From the NCBI GenBank assembly GCA_963844855.1, contig CAWJQP010000090.1, positions 17,200-81,199 on the forward strand: a DNA stretch of 64,000 bases. The letters are read 5' to 3'. The notes beneath the pieces are model-generated. The model did not search any database. It saw nothing but the letters and a program-made list of their open reading frames with translations, and was not told where the DNA came from. The translations under genes were made by a program, and so were the position numbers. Below are positions 54,707 to 64,000 of the stretch, one piece after another; positions within the stretch are counted from its first letter, which is position 1; every line of letters begins with the position of its first letter. The DNA comes from DASQDN01 sp963844855. GTDB taxonomy: Bacteria; Acidobacteriota; Terriglobia; Bryobacterales; Bryobacteraceae.

Positions 54707-55907
54707 TCAGTCGAGGCCCAGCAGAAGCCGCCTCGCCTGCTCTCCGCTCGGACCGAATGGCCCAAGGCCAATTGAATCCGGAAATCCTTTGGGTTCAGAG
54801 ATCATGCGAGGGAACACCCGTCTGCGCCGTTCATCGGCTTCGGGCCCAGGCGTCCAGACCAGCTCCGTCATCCAAGCGAGTATTCGGTGAAGGGCGGAGT
54901 AGTGCTCGTCATGAGCCGCCGCATACCGATCGAGCGCCGCATTCCAGTCGGCAGTGGAACGTATCGCGGCGCAGAGCTGTTCCACGTCCAGGAGTGTGAG
55001 TGAGAGGCCGCAGCCCCAGGATGGGTCGGTGGATGCCGCCGCGTCACCGATGAGAGCGACGCCATTCCTGGCGGGCGACTCGACCCAACGATCGGCGCCT
55101 ACGAACTCGGCGAGCGGGCCAATTGACTCTGCTCCAGCAAACCATGTCTCCGGTATACCCACTGCGCGGCAATGCTGGAGAAACAGTGGGACTTTGTCCC
55201 TACCCGAGAGGTAGGAGGCGTCCGGCTACTCCGGGATAGACGTAATAGGCCCGCGCTCGCCCGTTGCCGAGCGGGGCTGTGAGCGTGGCGCAGCCGGCTC
55301 CAAAGGCCAGGTGGACGGCATCCTCAGGTACACTGGCGCCTTCGAACAAAGTTCCGGCAATCGTAAGAAGCTCAGGGTCTTTATGTTGTTCGAACCCGGC
55401 CCACCGGCGAACCTGCGAGTCACGGCCATCGGCGCCTACTACCAGGCGCGCGGTTACGGTCCGGCGTTCGCCTTCATGCTCAAATGTAACGTTGGGAGTC
55501 CGGCCAGGTGCCGCATCGACGCTGATGACTCTCGCGCCACGCTTCACCTCGGCTCCAGCGGCGGCTGCGCGATTGAGCAGCGCTTCCTGCATGCTTGGGT
55601 GATACATGTTCAACGACACCTCCCCGTCCGGTGTCGTTGCGTGCAGATCCCGGTTCCTGAGCGGGCTTCCGGGTATATAGGTAATCCAGGCGCGCGGTTG
55701 ATGGGCTCCGGCGGCCAGCAAATCGTCGATGATGCCTAACCGGCGCGCGGCCGCAACGCCCCAGGGCAGCATGTTCTCTCCGCGCACTCGATCCTTGAAT
55801 TCGGCCTCTTGCTCCAATACAAGAACCCGGCAACCCGCACGTGCCAGTTCCGCGCCCAGAGTGGATCCGGCGAGGCCGCCGCCTACCGTAATCACATCCA
55901 ATGTCAT
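54707..55907 (-). pseudogene. FAD-dependent monooxygenase/reductase (UbiH/GGR-type), one frameshift
   Basis: From the ATG at 55907 the first frame gives the FAD-binding Rossmann motif VGGGLAGSTLGAELARAGCRVLVLEQE, RGENMLPWGV, and VVGADGRDSQVRRWAGF. The frame ends at 55200 with a stop after RLLPLG. A one-base change near 55215 leads into the second frame, ASYLSGRDKVPLFLQHCRAVGIPETWF, with the later GD motif VALIGDAAASTDPSWGCGLSLTLLDVEQL to 54707. The full protein would be about 400 residues, similar to aromatic hydroxylases or geranylgeranyl reductases. No partner suggests a substrate. Confidence 0.82.
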
Positions 55908-55968
55908 TCGAAAGCCTCTCACGACAATCTTAGAACGCCGTTATGATGGACCTGGAGCGCAGTCACGC

Positions 55969-56232
55969 ATGGATGAAGATGTCGAGAAAATGGACTATAC
56001 GGCACTGGTGGCCGAGGTGAGACGCCTGCGAGCCGCCATCCGTAGACACCGTGACAGTTCGGGTCAGGACCTCTGTTGGCATCATCCAGACCTCTGGAGC
56101 CTGCTGCCGGAAGGGGCTGCGGCCTTGCCCGATGTGCCCGCGTGGCCTCAGTTCCTGCGCGGGTGCGTCAAATATCGCGAGTCTCTCGATCGCGAGCTTC
56201 CGCAGGCAGAGAGAACTGAGGAGGAGCTATGA
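55969..56232 (+). CDS. Small hypothetical protein, 87 residues
   Basis: The ATG at 55969 starts a short helical protein: VEKMDYTALVAEVRRLRAAIRRHRDSSGQDLCWHHPDLWSLLPEGAAALPDVPAWPQFLRGCVKYRESLDRELPQ. The first half is a likely coiled coil, then CWHHPDLW and YRESL segments that look conserved in other acidobacteria by my recollection. No catalytic motif. It is divergent from the flavoprotein gene. Confidence 0.55.
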   Translation: MDEDVEKMDYTALVAEVRRLRAAIRRHRDSSGQDLCWHHPDLWSLLPEGAAALPDVPAWPQFLRGCVKYRESLDRELPQAERTEEEL

Positions 56233-56285
56233 AGTTCACGCGTATTGTTCGATAGCCCAACAAAATGGGGCCGCGTTAGGTTTAC

Positions 56286-57186
56286 TCAGTAAAGCGGTTT
56301 TTCTCCGGGAGGCCGGGTCTTCCAGCGGCGGTGAATCCAAAGCCATTGGTCCGGGTATTCCCGGATTACGGACTCAAGTGTCTTCTGCAGCCGACGGGTA
56401 TCCTCGGCGGCATTCCCGGAGATCGTGACCGGAGGATAAAACCTGAGAATATATTTTTGTTCATCCCTGCTCCAGAGGGCGAAGCCCGGAACAACGGCGG
56501 CTCCGCTATGGGCCGCAATCTTGGCAAAGCCTGTTCCGGCGCACGCAGGAATACCGAAAAAGTCGACGAAAACACCTTCTTCCAGGCTGCTGTTCTGGTC
56601 AATCAGGATACCGACAGCTTCGTTGTTTGCGAGCGCGCGAAGAATGCCCCGAGCAAAATCCTTTTTCTGAATAATCCGGTTGCCGCTGCCGGTGCGCCTC
56701 CGCTCGATCATTCGATCCAGCAGCGGATTGTCGAGCGGCCTGTGCGACCACGTGCATCGGCGCGGCCAGCAGGGCATGAGCGAACGCGCTTAGTTCCCAG
56801 TTGCCCAGGTGGGCGGTCGCGAACAGAACACCCTTGCCGCGCGCAAGTCCCGTCTCGAAATGTTCAAAGCCCTCATAGCGGATCCAGTCGCGAATGTTAT
56901 CGCGATGGATTCGAGGAAATCGAGCGAATGCTACTAGCGCACGGGCTACGGATTGGAACACACCGCTCACGATGGCCGAACGTTCAGCAAGTGTTTTCTC
57001 GGGGAGCGCAATTTCAAGGTTACGAAGCGCGATCCTCCGCAGCCTTGGCAACGCGACGTCGAGAGCACCTGCGTAGACGCGAGCCAGCGCCTCAGCAGCG
57101 GGACGCGGCATCCATTCAAGTGATGCCAGGATTAATTTCGCAAGGATGTACTCAGTCCAATTGCGGAAATTTGAGCGGCTGCGCAA
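56286..57186 (-). pseudogene. LpxL/HtrB-type lipid A acyltransferase, one frameshift
   Basis: The first frame (57186 to about 56745) has a membrane-proximal N-terminus and the acyltransferase motif ATAHLGNWELSAFA, matching H-x4-D/E. The frame then changes at about 56745: HVVA continues in the other frame as RPLDNPLLDRMIERRRTGSGNRIIQKKDFARGILRALANNEAVGILIDQNSSLEEGVFVDFFG to PDQWLWIHRRWKTRP. These match the LpxL family of late lipid A acyltransferases (about 300 residues), acting on the inner face of the inner membrane. The start is near 57186; no better ATG is visible. Confidence 0.82.
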
Positions 57187-57195
57187 GCGGATATT

Positions 57196-57321
57196 CTAGC
57201 TGACCTGCATGGGTGTGCTTGCCTTGTTCCCAACTTTGAGCTGTGGGCTGCTCGCATGGCCAGTGATGGTGCCGAACTGAATTGAGCCGAACTCGGCCTG
57301 CACATTCTGCCCTGGAAAGCC
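57196..57321 (-). pseudogene. TonB-dependent receptor C-terminal remnant
   Basis: The minus strand reads GFPGQNVQAEFGSIQFGTITGHASSP, nearly the same as the last part of the receptor at 60810 (GFPGQNAQTEFGSTQFGTITGYASGR), then diverges to a stop at 57196. Upstream barrel sequence is missing. It is a fragment of a paralogous receptor. Confidence 0.7.
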
Positions 57322-57484
57322 CCGAAACCTTTCCTTTCGGTGCGACTTGAACGAAGGCCCGGGGGGATATCAGCAATGGGCGTTACAGCCAAATGAAGGA
57401 TTCACCGCTCGTAGTCAACAATTGCTTCGCATCGCTCGGCCCCGTTCGGCGGGCCGGGCGCGTGGACCCGACCACCGCGCTCCG

Positions 57485-57501
57485 CGAGGAATAATTCCTC
57501 G
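57485..57501. repeat. 17-nt palindrome
   Basis: CGAGGAAT at 57485-57492 and ATTCCTCG at 57494-57501 are perfectly inverted around one base. It lies in a 270-base stretch with no recognised gene. It could be an operator or a small hairpin. Confidence 0.5.
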
Positions 57502-57586
57502 GGGAGTAACCGGCATTCCAACTAATCTCGCTGAATATGAGTGTGCGTACCGCAGTTCCACTCCAGCGCTATGACAGCACCAATGC

Positions 57587-57808
57587 TCACCGCCACGCTT
57601 GACCGCTCGAGGGGTCCTTGCCCGCAGCAAGCTCGTAAAGCACTATTCCAAACGAGAATTGGTCGGAGCGGGAATCGATGTCGGCGGAGCCGCACGCCTG
57701 CTCGGGACTTAAATAGGGAATCGTGCCGAGCACTCCAGGGGGCTGGGCGCGCGAGCCGACCCGCACGCGCGCCTCAAAACTGACGTTCGCCATTGCCGAT
57801 CCAAACAA
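57587..57808 (-). pseudogene. Ser/Thr kinase fragment
   Basis: The frame encodes GVLGTIPYLSPEQACGSADIDSRSDQFSFGIVLYELAAGKDPS, which is the activation-segment APE-like and F-helix region of a bacterial Ser/Thr kinase (compare GTAPYMSPEQ at 47281). The N-lobe, catalytic loop and the rest of the C-lobe are missing. It is a relic. Confidence 0.65.
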
Positions 57809-57818
57809 CAGGAACTAG

Positions 57819-60060
57819 TTACTCAAGGGAAGATGTGGTTGTCTCTCCAGTCCGGACGACGTCGTAGCGATCCAGGTTCATGACCTTGTTCCATGCGGCC
57901 ACAAAGTCTTTCACGAACTTCTCCTTCGATCCCGCGCAGGCATAGACCTCTGCGAAGGCACGCAGTTGCGAGTGCGAACCGAAGATCAGGTCGACGCGTG
58001 TTCCGGTCCACTTCAGCGCGTTCGTTTTGCGATCGCGGCCCTCGTACAAACCTTCTTCACCAGCGGCCGGCTGCCATTGCGTGCGCATGTCCAGCAGGTT
58101 GACGAAGAAGTCGTTCGTCAAACTCCGGGCGTCCCGGTGAAGACGCCGTGCTTGGAACCGCCTGCATTCGCGCCGAGCACGCGAAGTCCGCCGAGCAGCA
58201 CCGTCATTTCCGGGCCGGTCAGCCTCAGCAGTTGCGCGCGGTCCACCAGGGCCTCCTCCGGCTGCATGAATTGGGTCCTGCCGCTAATGTAGTTGCGGAA
58301 GCCATCGGCCCGCGGCTCGAGAGGAGCGAAAGAGGTGACGTCGGTTTGTTCCTGAGACGCGTCCATGCGTCCCGGCGTGAAGGGCACCTTCACCTCGACT
58401 CCAGCGTCCTTCGCGGCCTTTTCGATTGCGGCGTCTCCTCCCAGGACGATCAGGTCAGCAAGTGAGACCTTTTTGCCGAATTCCTTGCGGATGGTCTCGA
58501 GCTTATCAAGCACCTTTCGCAAGTTGCTCGGGCTGATTGATCTCCCAATCCTTCTGGGGAGCCAGGCGGATGCGTGCGCCATTCGCCCCGCCGCGCTTAT
58601 CGGAGCCTCGAAATGTCGATGCCGATGCCCAAGCGGTCGAAACGAGATCGGAGACCGAAAGGCCGGAGGCGAGGATCTTCGCCTTCAATGCGAGCAGCAT
58701 CGTTTTCATCGATCAGCGGGTGGTCCACCGCGGGGATCGGGTCCTGCCAGATCAGAGTCTCCTTCGGCACCAGCGGGCCGAGATAACGCGCGATCGGGCC
58801 CATGTCGCGGTGCGTGAGCTTGAACCAGGCGCGGGCGAATGCGTCGGCGAACTGATCCGGATTTTCGAGGAATCGCCGCGAGATCTTCTCATATGCCGGA
58901 TCGAAGCGCAGCGACAGATCGGTGGTCAGCATAGTGGGCACGCGCTTCTTCGTCTTATCGAACGGGTCCGGTATCGTTGCGTGGCCATTCTTGGCCTGCC
59001 ACTGCTTCGCTCCCGCCGGACTGGTTGTCACCTCCCACTCGTTTTCGAACAGGTTCTTGAAGAACAGGTTGCTCCACTTCGTTGGCGTCTGCGTCCAGGT
59101 GACTTCCGGACCGCCGGTAATTGCATCGCCGCCGAACCCGCTGCCGTGCTTGCTCTTCCACCCGAGGCCCTGGTCTTCTAAAGCGCCGCTTTCCGGATCA
59201 GGCCCCACCAGCGACGGGTCACCGGCGCCGTGGGTCTTGCCAAAAGTGTGGCCGCCGGCGATCAGCGCGACGGTCTCTTCGTCGTTCATGGCCATGCGGA
59301 AGAACGTCTCGCGGATATCTTTCGCCGCCGCGACCGGGTCCGGGTTGCCGTTCGGACCTTGCGGGTTGACGTAGATCAGGCCCATCTGAACCGCACCGAG
59401 CGGCTCCGCCAGTTGACGCTCACCGCTATAACGTTCATCGCCCAGCCACGTTCCTTCCGGACCCCAGAAAAGCTCCTCGGGCTCCCACACGTCGGCGCGT
59501 CCCCCAGCAAAGCCGAAGGTCTTGAAGCCCATCGATTCGAGCGCGACGTTACCGGCGAGAATCATCAGGTCGGCCCACGAGATCTTCTCGCCATATTTCT
59601 GCTTGATGGGCCACAGCAGGCGGCGCGCCTTATCCAGGTTCGCGTTGTCCGGCCAGCTATTCAGCGGCGCGAAGCGTTGCTGCCCGGCGCCAGCGCCGCC
59701 GCGGCCGTCAGTAATCCGGTAAGTCCCTGCGCTGTGCCATGCCATGCGGATCATCAACCCGCCATAATGGCCGAAATCGGCCGGCCACCAATCCTGCGAG
59801 TCTGTCATTAGGACATGCAGGTCCTTAACCACTGCATCGAGGTCAAGGCTTTCAAACTCCTTGGCATAGTCGAACCCGTTACCCATGGGGTCAGACAAGC
59901 TGGAGTTCCGGTGAAGAACCGAGATGTCCAGGGCGTCGGGCCACCAGTCGCGGTTTCCCCGCCCGCGCGCGCTGTGCGCTACCGGGCACTTCGTGGCGCC
60001 TGCTACAGTTTGGCCATTGCTCGGGACAGCCGCTGCTGCCTCTGTTACTTCTTTTTCCAT
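57819..60060 (-). pseudogene. katG: Catalase-peroxidase gene with about three frameshifts
   Basis: The ATG at 60060 with AGGATAA upstream begins an almost complete KatG. The first 460 codons contain the distal site MIRMAWHSAGTYRITDGRGGA (Arg-Trp-His), YVNPQGPNG and the proximal heme His in LIAGGHTFGKTHGAG. The frame then shifts at about 58690 (to ALKAKILASGLSVSDLVSTAWASASTFRGSDKRGGANGARIRLAPQ), about 58520 (to KVLDKLETIRKEFGKKVSLADLIVLGGDAAIEKAAKDAGVEV) and about 58125 (to FFVNLLDMRTQW). The last frame ends correctly at 57819. The whole enzyme of about 740 residues is recognisable. Its neighbour is a Fur/PerR-type regulator, a classical pairing. Confidence 0.88.
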
Positions 60061-60081
60061 TCTGTTTATCCTTTCCTTCGA

Positions 60082-60094
60082 TTAGAATACTTAA
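60082..60094. promoter_or_regulatory. Fur/PerR-box-like site before katG
   Basis: TTAGAATACTTAA, with TTA...TAA ends, overlaps the fur stop and lies 22-34 nt before the katG start. It resembles the site upstream of the regulator gene itself. Operator role is inferred. Confidence 0.4.
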
Positions 60095-60516
60095 CGGGAA
60101 GCGCGCCGGGGCGCGCACTTGGTGCACAGCCCCCGGAAAATGAGTTCGCATTCGCGAAGCACCCGCTTGCCGAGCGCGGCTGCGGCAGGCCGGGGCACGT
60201 CATACCAGTCCACGTCCTCCACGTTGCCGCAGCGGTCGCAGATGAAGTGGTGATGCCGCATGCCTTTCGCATCAAATCGCGCCGCGCGGCCCTCCATGGC
60301 CACTTCACGCACCAAACCAGCCTGCACCAAGTCGCGCAAATTGTTATAAATCGTAGCCCTGGAAGAGCGCGGATCGACGCGGTTAACAGCTTCGAAGATC
60401 TCCGCCGCTGTGGGATGCACCGCTTGTTCCATCAAGAACGCCATCACAGCGTAGCGCTGCGGAGTGCTCCGCAGACCGCTGCCCGCGAAGGAGCGTCTGA
60501 TCGCGTCGGGGTCCAT
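60091..60516 (-). CDS. Fur-family regulator, PerR-like
   Basis: The ATG at 60516 gives 141 residues. The winged helix (about 1-80) includes SGLRSTPQRYAVMAFLMEQAVHPTAAEIFEAVNRVDPRSSRATIYNNLRDLVQAGLVRE. The regulatory half has HHHFICDRCGNVEDVDW and CTKCAPRR, the two CxxC pairs of the structural zinc site, and a His-rich motif for a second metal. The gene lies 31 nt upstream of katG on the same strand, as for peroxide-responsive PerR. PerR rather than Fur is inferred from that neighbour. The palindrome at 60529 fits autoregulation. Confidence 0.85.
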   Translation of the reverse strand: MDPDAIRRSFAGSGLRSTPQRYAVMAFLMEQAVHPTAAEIFEAVNRVDPRSSRATIYNNLRDLVQAGLVREVAMEGRAARFDAKGMRHHHFICDRCGNVEDVDWYDVPRPAAAALGKRVLRECELIFRGLCTKCAPRRASR

Positions 60517-60528
60517 GAACAAACCTTT

Positions 60529-60543
60529 TTAGATTATATCTAA
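60529..60543. promoter_or_regulatory. Palindromic operator-like site before the regulator
   Basis: TTAGATTATATCTAA has perfect 6-bp arms around TAT and begins 13 bases upstream of the regulator start. AT-rich 15-mers of this form are typical of PerR and Fur boxes. It probably mediates autoregulation of the Fur-family gene and katG. Confidence 0.6.
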
Positions 60544-60757
60544 TATGAAAGTTGGTCAAGGTGTTTGCAGCGCCCTCTGAGGATGTCAAACGGGAGCAAG
60601 CCCGCATGTCGCGGATTGACGAGCACTTTCATTTGCGGGCGGAAGATCTACAATAGCTCTGCTGTGGTTCGTGGGAGCGGTCGTGCACGGTGGCGTCGAA
60701 GAGCTTTGCGATACACGCCCCGAGCGGACGGACCGAATCAGGCTAACACAAACAAAA
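60544..60757. other. Intergenic region
   Basis: About 210 bases between the regulator promoter and the receptor terminator. No supported gene is seen. Confidence 0.5.
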
Positions 60758-60785
60758 AAAGCGGAGACCCAAAAGTCTCCGCTTT
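60758..60785 (-). terminator. Intrinsic terminator of the receptor gene
   Basis: AAAGCGGAGAC at 60758-60768 pairs fully with GTCTCCGCTTT at 60775-60785 around CCAAAA. Read on the minus strand the hairpin is followed by a run of T. It lies about 25 nt beyond the receptor stop at 60810. Confidence 0.9.
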
Positions 60786-60809
60786 CCCATGTGGGTGAGG
60801 AGGAGGCTG

Positions 60810-63800
60810 TCAGAAGTAGAACTTCACGCCGAGTTGTATCTCGCGCGGACCGCGGCCGCTCGCATAGCCGGTGATGGTACCGAACTGAGTGGATCCGAAT
60901 TCGGTCTGCGCATTCTGGCCGGGAAAGCCAAACGTGGTGACGTTGGTTGCGTTGTCCAACTCCACGCGGAACTCACCTCGCATCGACTCGTTGATGGCGA
61001 AGTTCTTGAAGAGCGCCGCATCCAGGTTGTGGAGATGGGGGTTGCGGTAGGCGATCAGGCGTGAAGCCGATCCGTAGGTGTCTGCCGCAGGCCGACTGAA
61101 GGCGGCAAGGTCGAACCATTGGCCGCGGTTGAACTTCTCCATCGTGCTCATGTGCGGATCCGGGTCGCCGATCAGATTCGGCCGCTGTTGACCATTCCAG
61201 AGAGTTCCGCCGTTTTGCACGATGTTCAATGGCGAGCCGCTCTGGAAGGTCCAGACGCCGCTGACTTCCCAGCCACCGAGGAACATGTTCTTCATGCGGC
61301 CCCAATCGTTACCAAGGGCCTTGCCCCTGCCGACTGGAAGCTGGTAGGAAGCGGTCATCACAAAGCGGTGTGGAATGTCATGTGCGGACAAAGAGCGTTC
61401 GTTGCGAAGATTGGTCCAATCCTGCACTTGCGTATTACCGCCGAGCCAGTTCAGGTTTCCGGCGCCATGGCTAATGTCGTCGATCATCTTCGCCCACGTA
61501 TAGTGAGCGAGCATTGCGAGTCCATGTGAGAACCGTTTCTCGTACTTGAGTTGCAGTGCGTTGTAGATCGAGTTCCCGCGAGTAGCTTCCGCATCACTGC
61601 GGTTTGCGGCGCCCCCACCGCAGCAGAAATGAGGCATCGGTCTCAGCAGGTGTCCGAGATCGATGGTCTGCTGACTCAGCCGCGAACGTGTATCGTTGAT
61701 GACCCCGTAGAACGGGTTGGGAACCTGAGCGGCCAGTGCCGTTCGGCCAATTCCCCAGTAACTGGGATCGAGCCGACGCAACTCCGTATCGCCGTTGAAC
61801 ACCAGATGTGTGCCCTTGCTGCCGGTGTAGTTAATCTCGACGACGGCATTGCCTGCCACGGTCCGCTGTATGGAGAAGTTCCAGCTTTGGTAATCCGGAT
61901 TGCGGTTTTCACGAACGATTGTGCCGGCGCTGAGGCCGAGGAAAGTTGCGTCTCCCAGGCTGCTGCCAGGGGGAAGGTTCAAGCCTTCCGGCCAGGGGTC
62001 TGAGAGCGTCATGCGCTTGGTCGCATTGCTGTCGTCGGTCCACCGCACTGTCGAATTTGTCTGGAATCCCGAGCCCAAATGGCCTTTTACGGTAGCGCGG
62101 GACAGCGAGTAGAACAGCCCATACGCCGCGCGGATCGAGGTCTTGTCGTTGAGGGCATATGCGATGCCGAGCCGGGGCGAGAAATTGTTGTAGTCGCCGT
62201 CGAACGGACTGCGAGGGTTATCCCCGCCTGTGAACTTGAATACACCGCGGAGATCGTAGCCAGGCACCCGGATCGGCGCTTGCTGGTTGAGGTCCCAGTA
62301 GCTGAGCCGGTCTTCGGATTCCCACCGTGGAATGTCGAAGTCATAACGCAATCCGAGATTGAGGGTCAGTTTGCGCGTGGCTTTCCAATCGTCCTGGACA
62401 TAGAAACCCCAGTACCGCGAGCGGCTGAACGACCATGGGTCATGATGGAAGTTACTTCCGTTTCCCCAGCCCATGAGCAGGGATGCCAAGCTGTTGCCCT
62501 GGGTGGCCGTTGTAGAGAACAGATCTTCGCTGGTTTCCTGGCGTCTGAACTCGTACTGACTGCTCGGATAACCGGGTTGCAGATAATCGAGCCGGATATT
62601 CCGTAGCTCTCCGCCCATTTTGACGCTGTGACCGCCCAGGATCTTGGTCACGCTGCCCGAGAACTGGGAAACGCTTTCCTCGCGGCCAATAATGAGCCAG
62701 CCTTCTGTGCCGATGTCGTCGTAACCCTGCGGGTTGAAGGTCGGAAAGGTCAGGAAGGTAGCGTTCTTTTCCACGTAGCTGGGAAGACCCAGTGTGCTCG
62801 GATTGAACTCCTCGAACGGGTAGCGGTCTCCGTACTGCCAGAGGTAGCCCGCCCGGAAAGTGATGATCGTGGTCGGGCTGTGAGTGCGCGTCCAATCCGC
62901 CACAACGTTGTGTGTACGGTTCTTGCCGGGACCTTCATTGAATGTGTTCGCCGCGTTTCCGAACAGATTGGGCGGGTTGCTGGTCCCCCAACTGGCGCTA
63001 TATCTCGCAGTCAAGCGATTGTTGTCGCTGACGTTCCAATCAAACTTCTGATCGGTCTGATTGCCGATGCTGGCGGTGACACCCTGCTGAAACCAGTTGC
63101 TCGCGTTTGTGAATTGGACGCCCGGTTGATTGGGTTGCGGAAAATACTCGAGCGCTTTTGCCGAGACGGGATCCCACATAGTCTTTGGGACGATGTTATT
63201 GGCAAATGGCCGTCGTTTGATGTCGCCTGCGGCATTCCTGAATGTGTCGAAAGGATTGTACACCGCGATGAGCTGTCCGCTGCCGGTCAAGTAGTCTGAG
63301 AAGTTGCCTTCCCGCTGCAAGAGAGTGGGGAACGTCCGGGTCTCCGTTCTGGGGCTTTTGTTGTCGGTCCGCTCAATGGTGCTGAAGAAGAACATTTTGT
63401 CCTTCTTAATAGGACCGCCTACAACGCCGCCAAACTGATGACGGCGGAAATCGGGCTTCGGTCGACCGGCGCGATTTGAAAAGAAGCTATTCGCATTCAG
63501 TTCGTCTGCGCGGAAAAACCAGTAGCCGGTCCCATGGAAATCGTTGGTGCCGCTTTTGGTCACGACGTTGATAATCGCACCACCGGTCTGGCCGAATTCC
63601 GCCGCGAAAAAGCTGGTTTGCACCTTGAATTCCTGTACTGCATCTACCGACGGCGTGTACTTGAGCTGCGTAATACCCGAGTTTTGCTCGACGTTAGTGA
63701 CGCTGACACCATCCAACAAGACGTCGGAACTCGAATTGCGCGTGCCATTGGCGACGAAGTTCGTGTTCGCTTCACCTCCCATGCGGCCTCCGGAGCGGAC

Positions 63801-64000
63801 GATGCCCGGAGCCGCGTAGACAAACGACATTACCTGCCGGGAAATCAGCGGCAGTGACAGGATGTACTTGTTCTCGACGACTTGGCCGAGGTTGGCTATG
63901 GTAGTGTTCAAAAGCGGCTGCTCCGAAGCCACCTCGACCACCGTGGTTACCTCACCCACCTGGAGTTGCGCGTCGATGGTTGCTGCCTGCTGCACCTGGA
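60810..64000 (-). CDS. TonB-dependent receptor-like outer-membrane protein (partial at right edge)
   Basis: The frame is open to the window edge, so the signal peptide and most of the regulatory domain lie outside. Visible are the end of the carboxypeptidase-regulatory domain (TIDAQLQVGEVTTVVEVASEQPLLNT), the plug (LPLISRQVMSFVYAAPGI, GEANTNFVANGTRNSSSDVLLDGVSVTNVEQN, GGAIINVVTKSGTNDFHGTGYWFFRADELNANSFF) and an intact beta-barrel to a final IQLGVKFYF with terminal Phe for BAM recognition. At least 1,061 residues without a break, in contrast to the other two receptors here. The terminator at 60758 serves it. Confidence 0.92.
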   Translation of the reverse strand, partial: QVQQAATIDAQLQVGEVTTVVEVASEQPLLNTTIANLGQVVENKYILSLPLISRQVMSFVYAAPGIVRSGGRMGGEANTNFVANGTRNSSSDVLLDGVSVTNVEQNSGITQLKYTPSVDAVQEFKVQTSFFAAEFGQTGGAIINVVTKSGTNDFHGTGYWFFRADELNANSFFSNRAGRPKPDFRRHQFGGVVGGPIKKDKMFFFSTIERTDNKSPRTETRTFPTLLQREGNFSDYLTGSGQLIAVYNPFDTFRNAAGDIKRRPFANNIVPKTMWDPVSAKALEYFPQPNQPGVQFTNASNWFQQGVTASIGNQTDQKFDWNVSDNNRLTARYSASWGTSNPPNLFGNAANTFNEGPGKNRTHNVVADWTRTHSPTTIITFRAGYLWQYGDRYPFEEFNPSTLGLPSYVEKNATFLTFPTFNPQGYDDIGTEGWLIIGREESVSQFSGSVTKILGGHSVKMGGELRNIRLDYLQPGYPSSQYEFRRQETSEDLFSTTATQGNSLASLLMGWGNGSNFHHDPWSFSRSRYWGFYVQDDWKATRKLTLNLGLRYDFDIPRWESEDRLSYWDLNQQAPIRVPGYDLRGVFKFTGGDNPRSPFDGDYNNFSPRLGIAYALNDKTSIRAAYGLFYSLSRATVKGHLGSGFQTNSTVRWTDDSNATKRMTLSDPWPEGLNLPPGSSLGDATFLGLSAGTIVRENRNPDYQSWNFSIQRTVAGNAVVEINYTGSKGTHLVFNGDTELRRLDPSYWGIGRTALAAQVPNPFYGVINDTRSRLSQQTIDLGHLLRPMPHFCCGGGAANRSDAEATRGNSIYNALQLKYEKRFSHGLAMLAHYTWAKMIDDISHGAGNLNWLGGNTQVQDWTNLRNERSLSAHDIPHRFVMTASYQLPVGRGKALGNDWGRMKNMFLGGWEVSGVWTFQSGSPLNIVQNGGTLWNGQQRPNLIGDPDPHMSTMEKFNRGQWFDLAAFSRPAADTYGSASRLIAYRNPHLHNLDAALFKNFAINESMRGEFRVELDNATNVTTFGFPGQNAQTEFGSTQFGTITGYASGRGPREIQLGVKFYF

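Overview
The window looks like a chromosomal segment of a soil acidobacterium, most like Bryobacterales/Solibacter. This is inferred from gene content, not from a marker gene. It holds three large carboxypeptidase-regulatory-like/TonB-dependent outer-membrane receptors, a cytochrome-c/DUF1549/DUF1553 gene paired with DUF1501, FG-GAP/ASPIC and TPR proteins, a membrane Ser/Thr kinase with a TolB-type propeller, and Tat-type sulfatase and DUF1501 proteins. No rRNA, tRNA or CRISPR array was seen.

Layout. 0-6.3 kb: small stress-type genes (YsnF-like, Hsp20, DoxX-like, CBS protein, BON lipoprotein, YflT-like, CsbD remnant, cupin), several of them broken. 6.3-15 kb: PAS histidine kinase, truncated cytochrome/PQQ protein, broken Gfo/Idh/MocA oxidoreductase ending at an IS481-like element, PQQ-like propeller and an esterase. 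15-21.3 kb: broken receptor, TPR protein, FG-GAP/ASPIC protein. 21.5-33.1 kb: mobile region with two truncated transposases, an IS6-family element, a tightly coupled minus-strand operon (radical-SAM activase-like, PP-loop/PAPS-reductase-like, Mom-like DNA modification protein, DUF3150-like protein, SSB), and a second coupled operon (DUF6431-like zinc protein, CHC2 primase, two tyrosine recombinases) that appears to have landed in the 3' end of an alginate-export porin gene. 34.7-42.5 kb: receptor plus a heavily frameshifted DUF1549/DUF1501 pair. 42.5-46.6 kb: YtxH, DUF892, SDR, a deiodinase-like selenoprotein, STAS protein and sugar isomerase. 46.6-57.2 kb: kinase, DUF1501, CocE hydrolase, sulfatase, ABC permease, flavoprotein and acyltransferase. 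57.2-64 kb: gene remnants, a broken katG behind a Fur/PerR-type regulator, and a third receptor running off the right edge.

The most notable items are: (1) a deiodinase/redoxin-like gene whose in-frame TGA sits exactly at the catalytic position and is followed by a bSECIS-like hairpin; (2) the Mom-like/PP-loop/radical-SAM cassette, a candidate DNA-hypermodification module; (3) the zinc-protein/primase/two-recombinase operon, a candidate mobile element with imperfect inverted ends; (4) an IS6 end that supplies the same 19-residue C-terminal tail to two truncated genes, one of them SSB.

An unusual number of otherwise conserved genes carry isolated single-base indels. Some may be true decay and some may be assembly error, and the sequence alone cannot separate the two.
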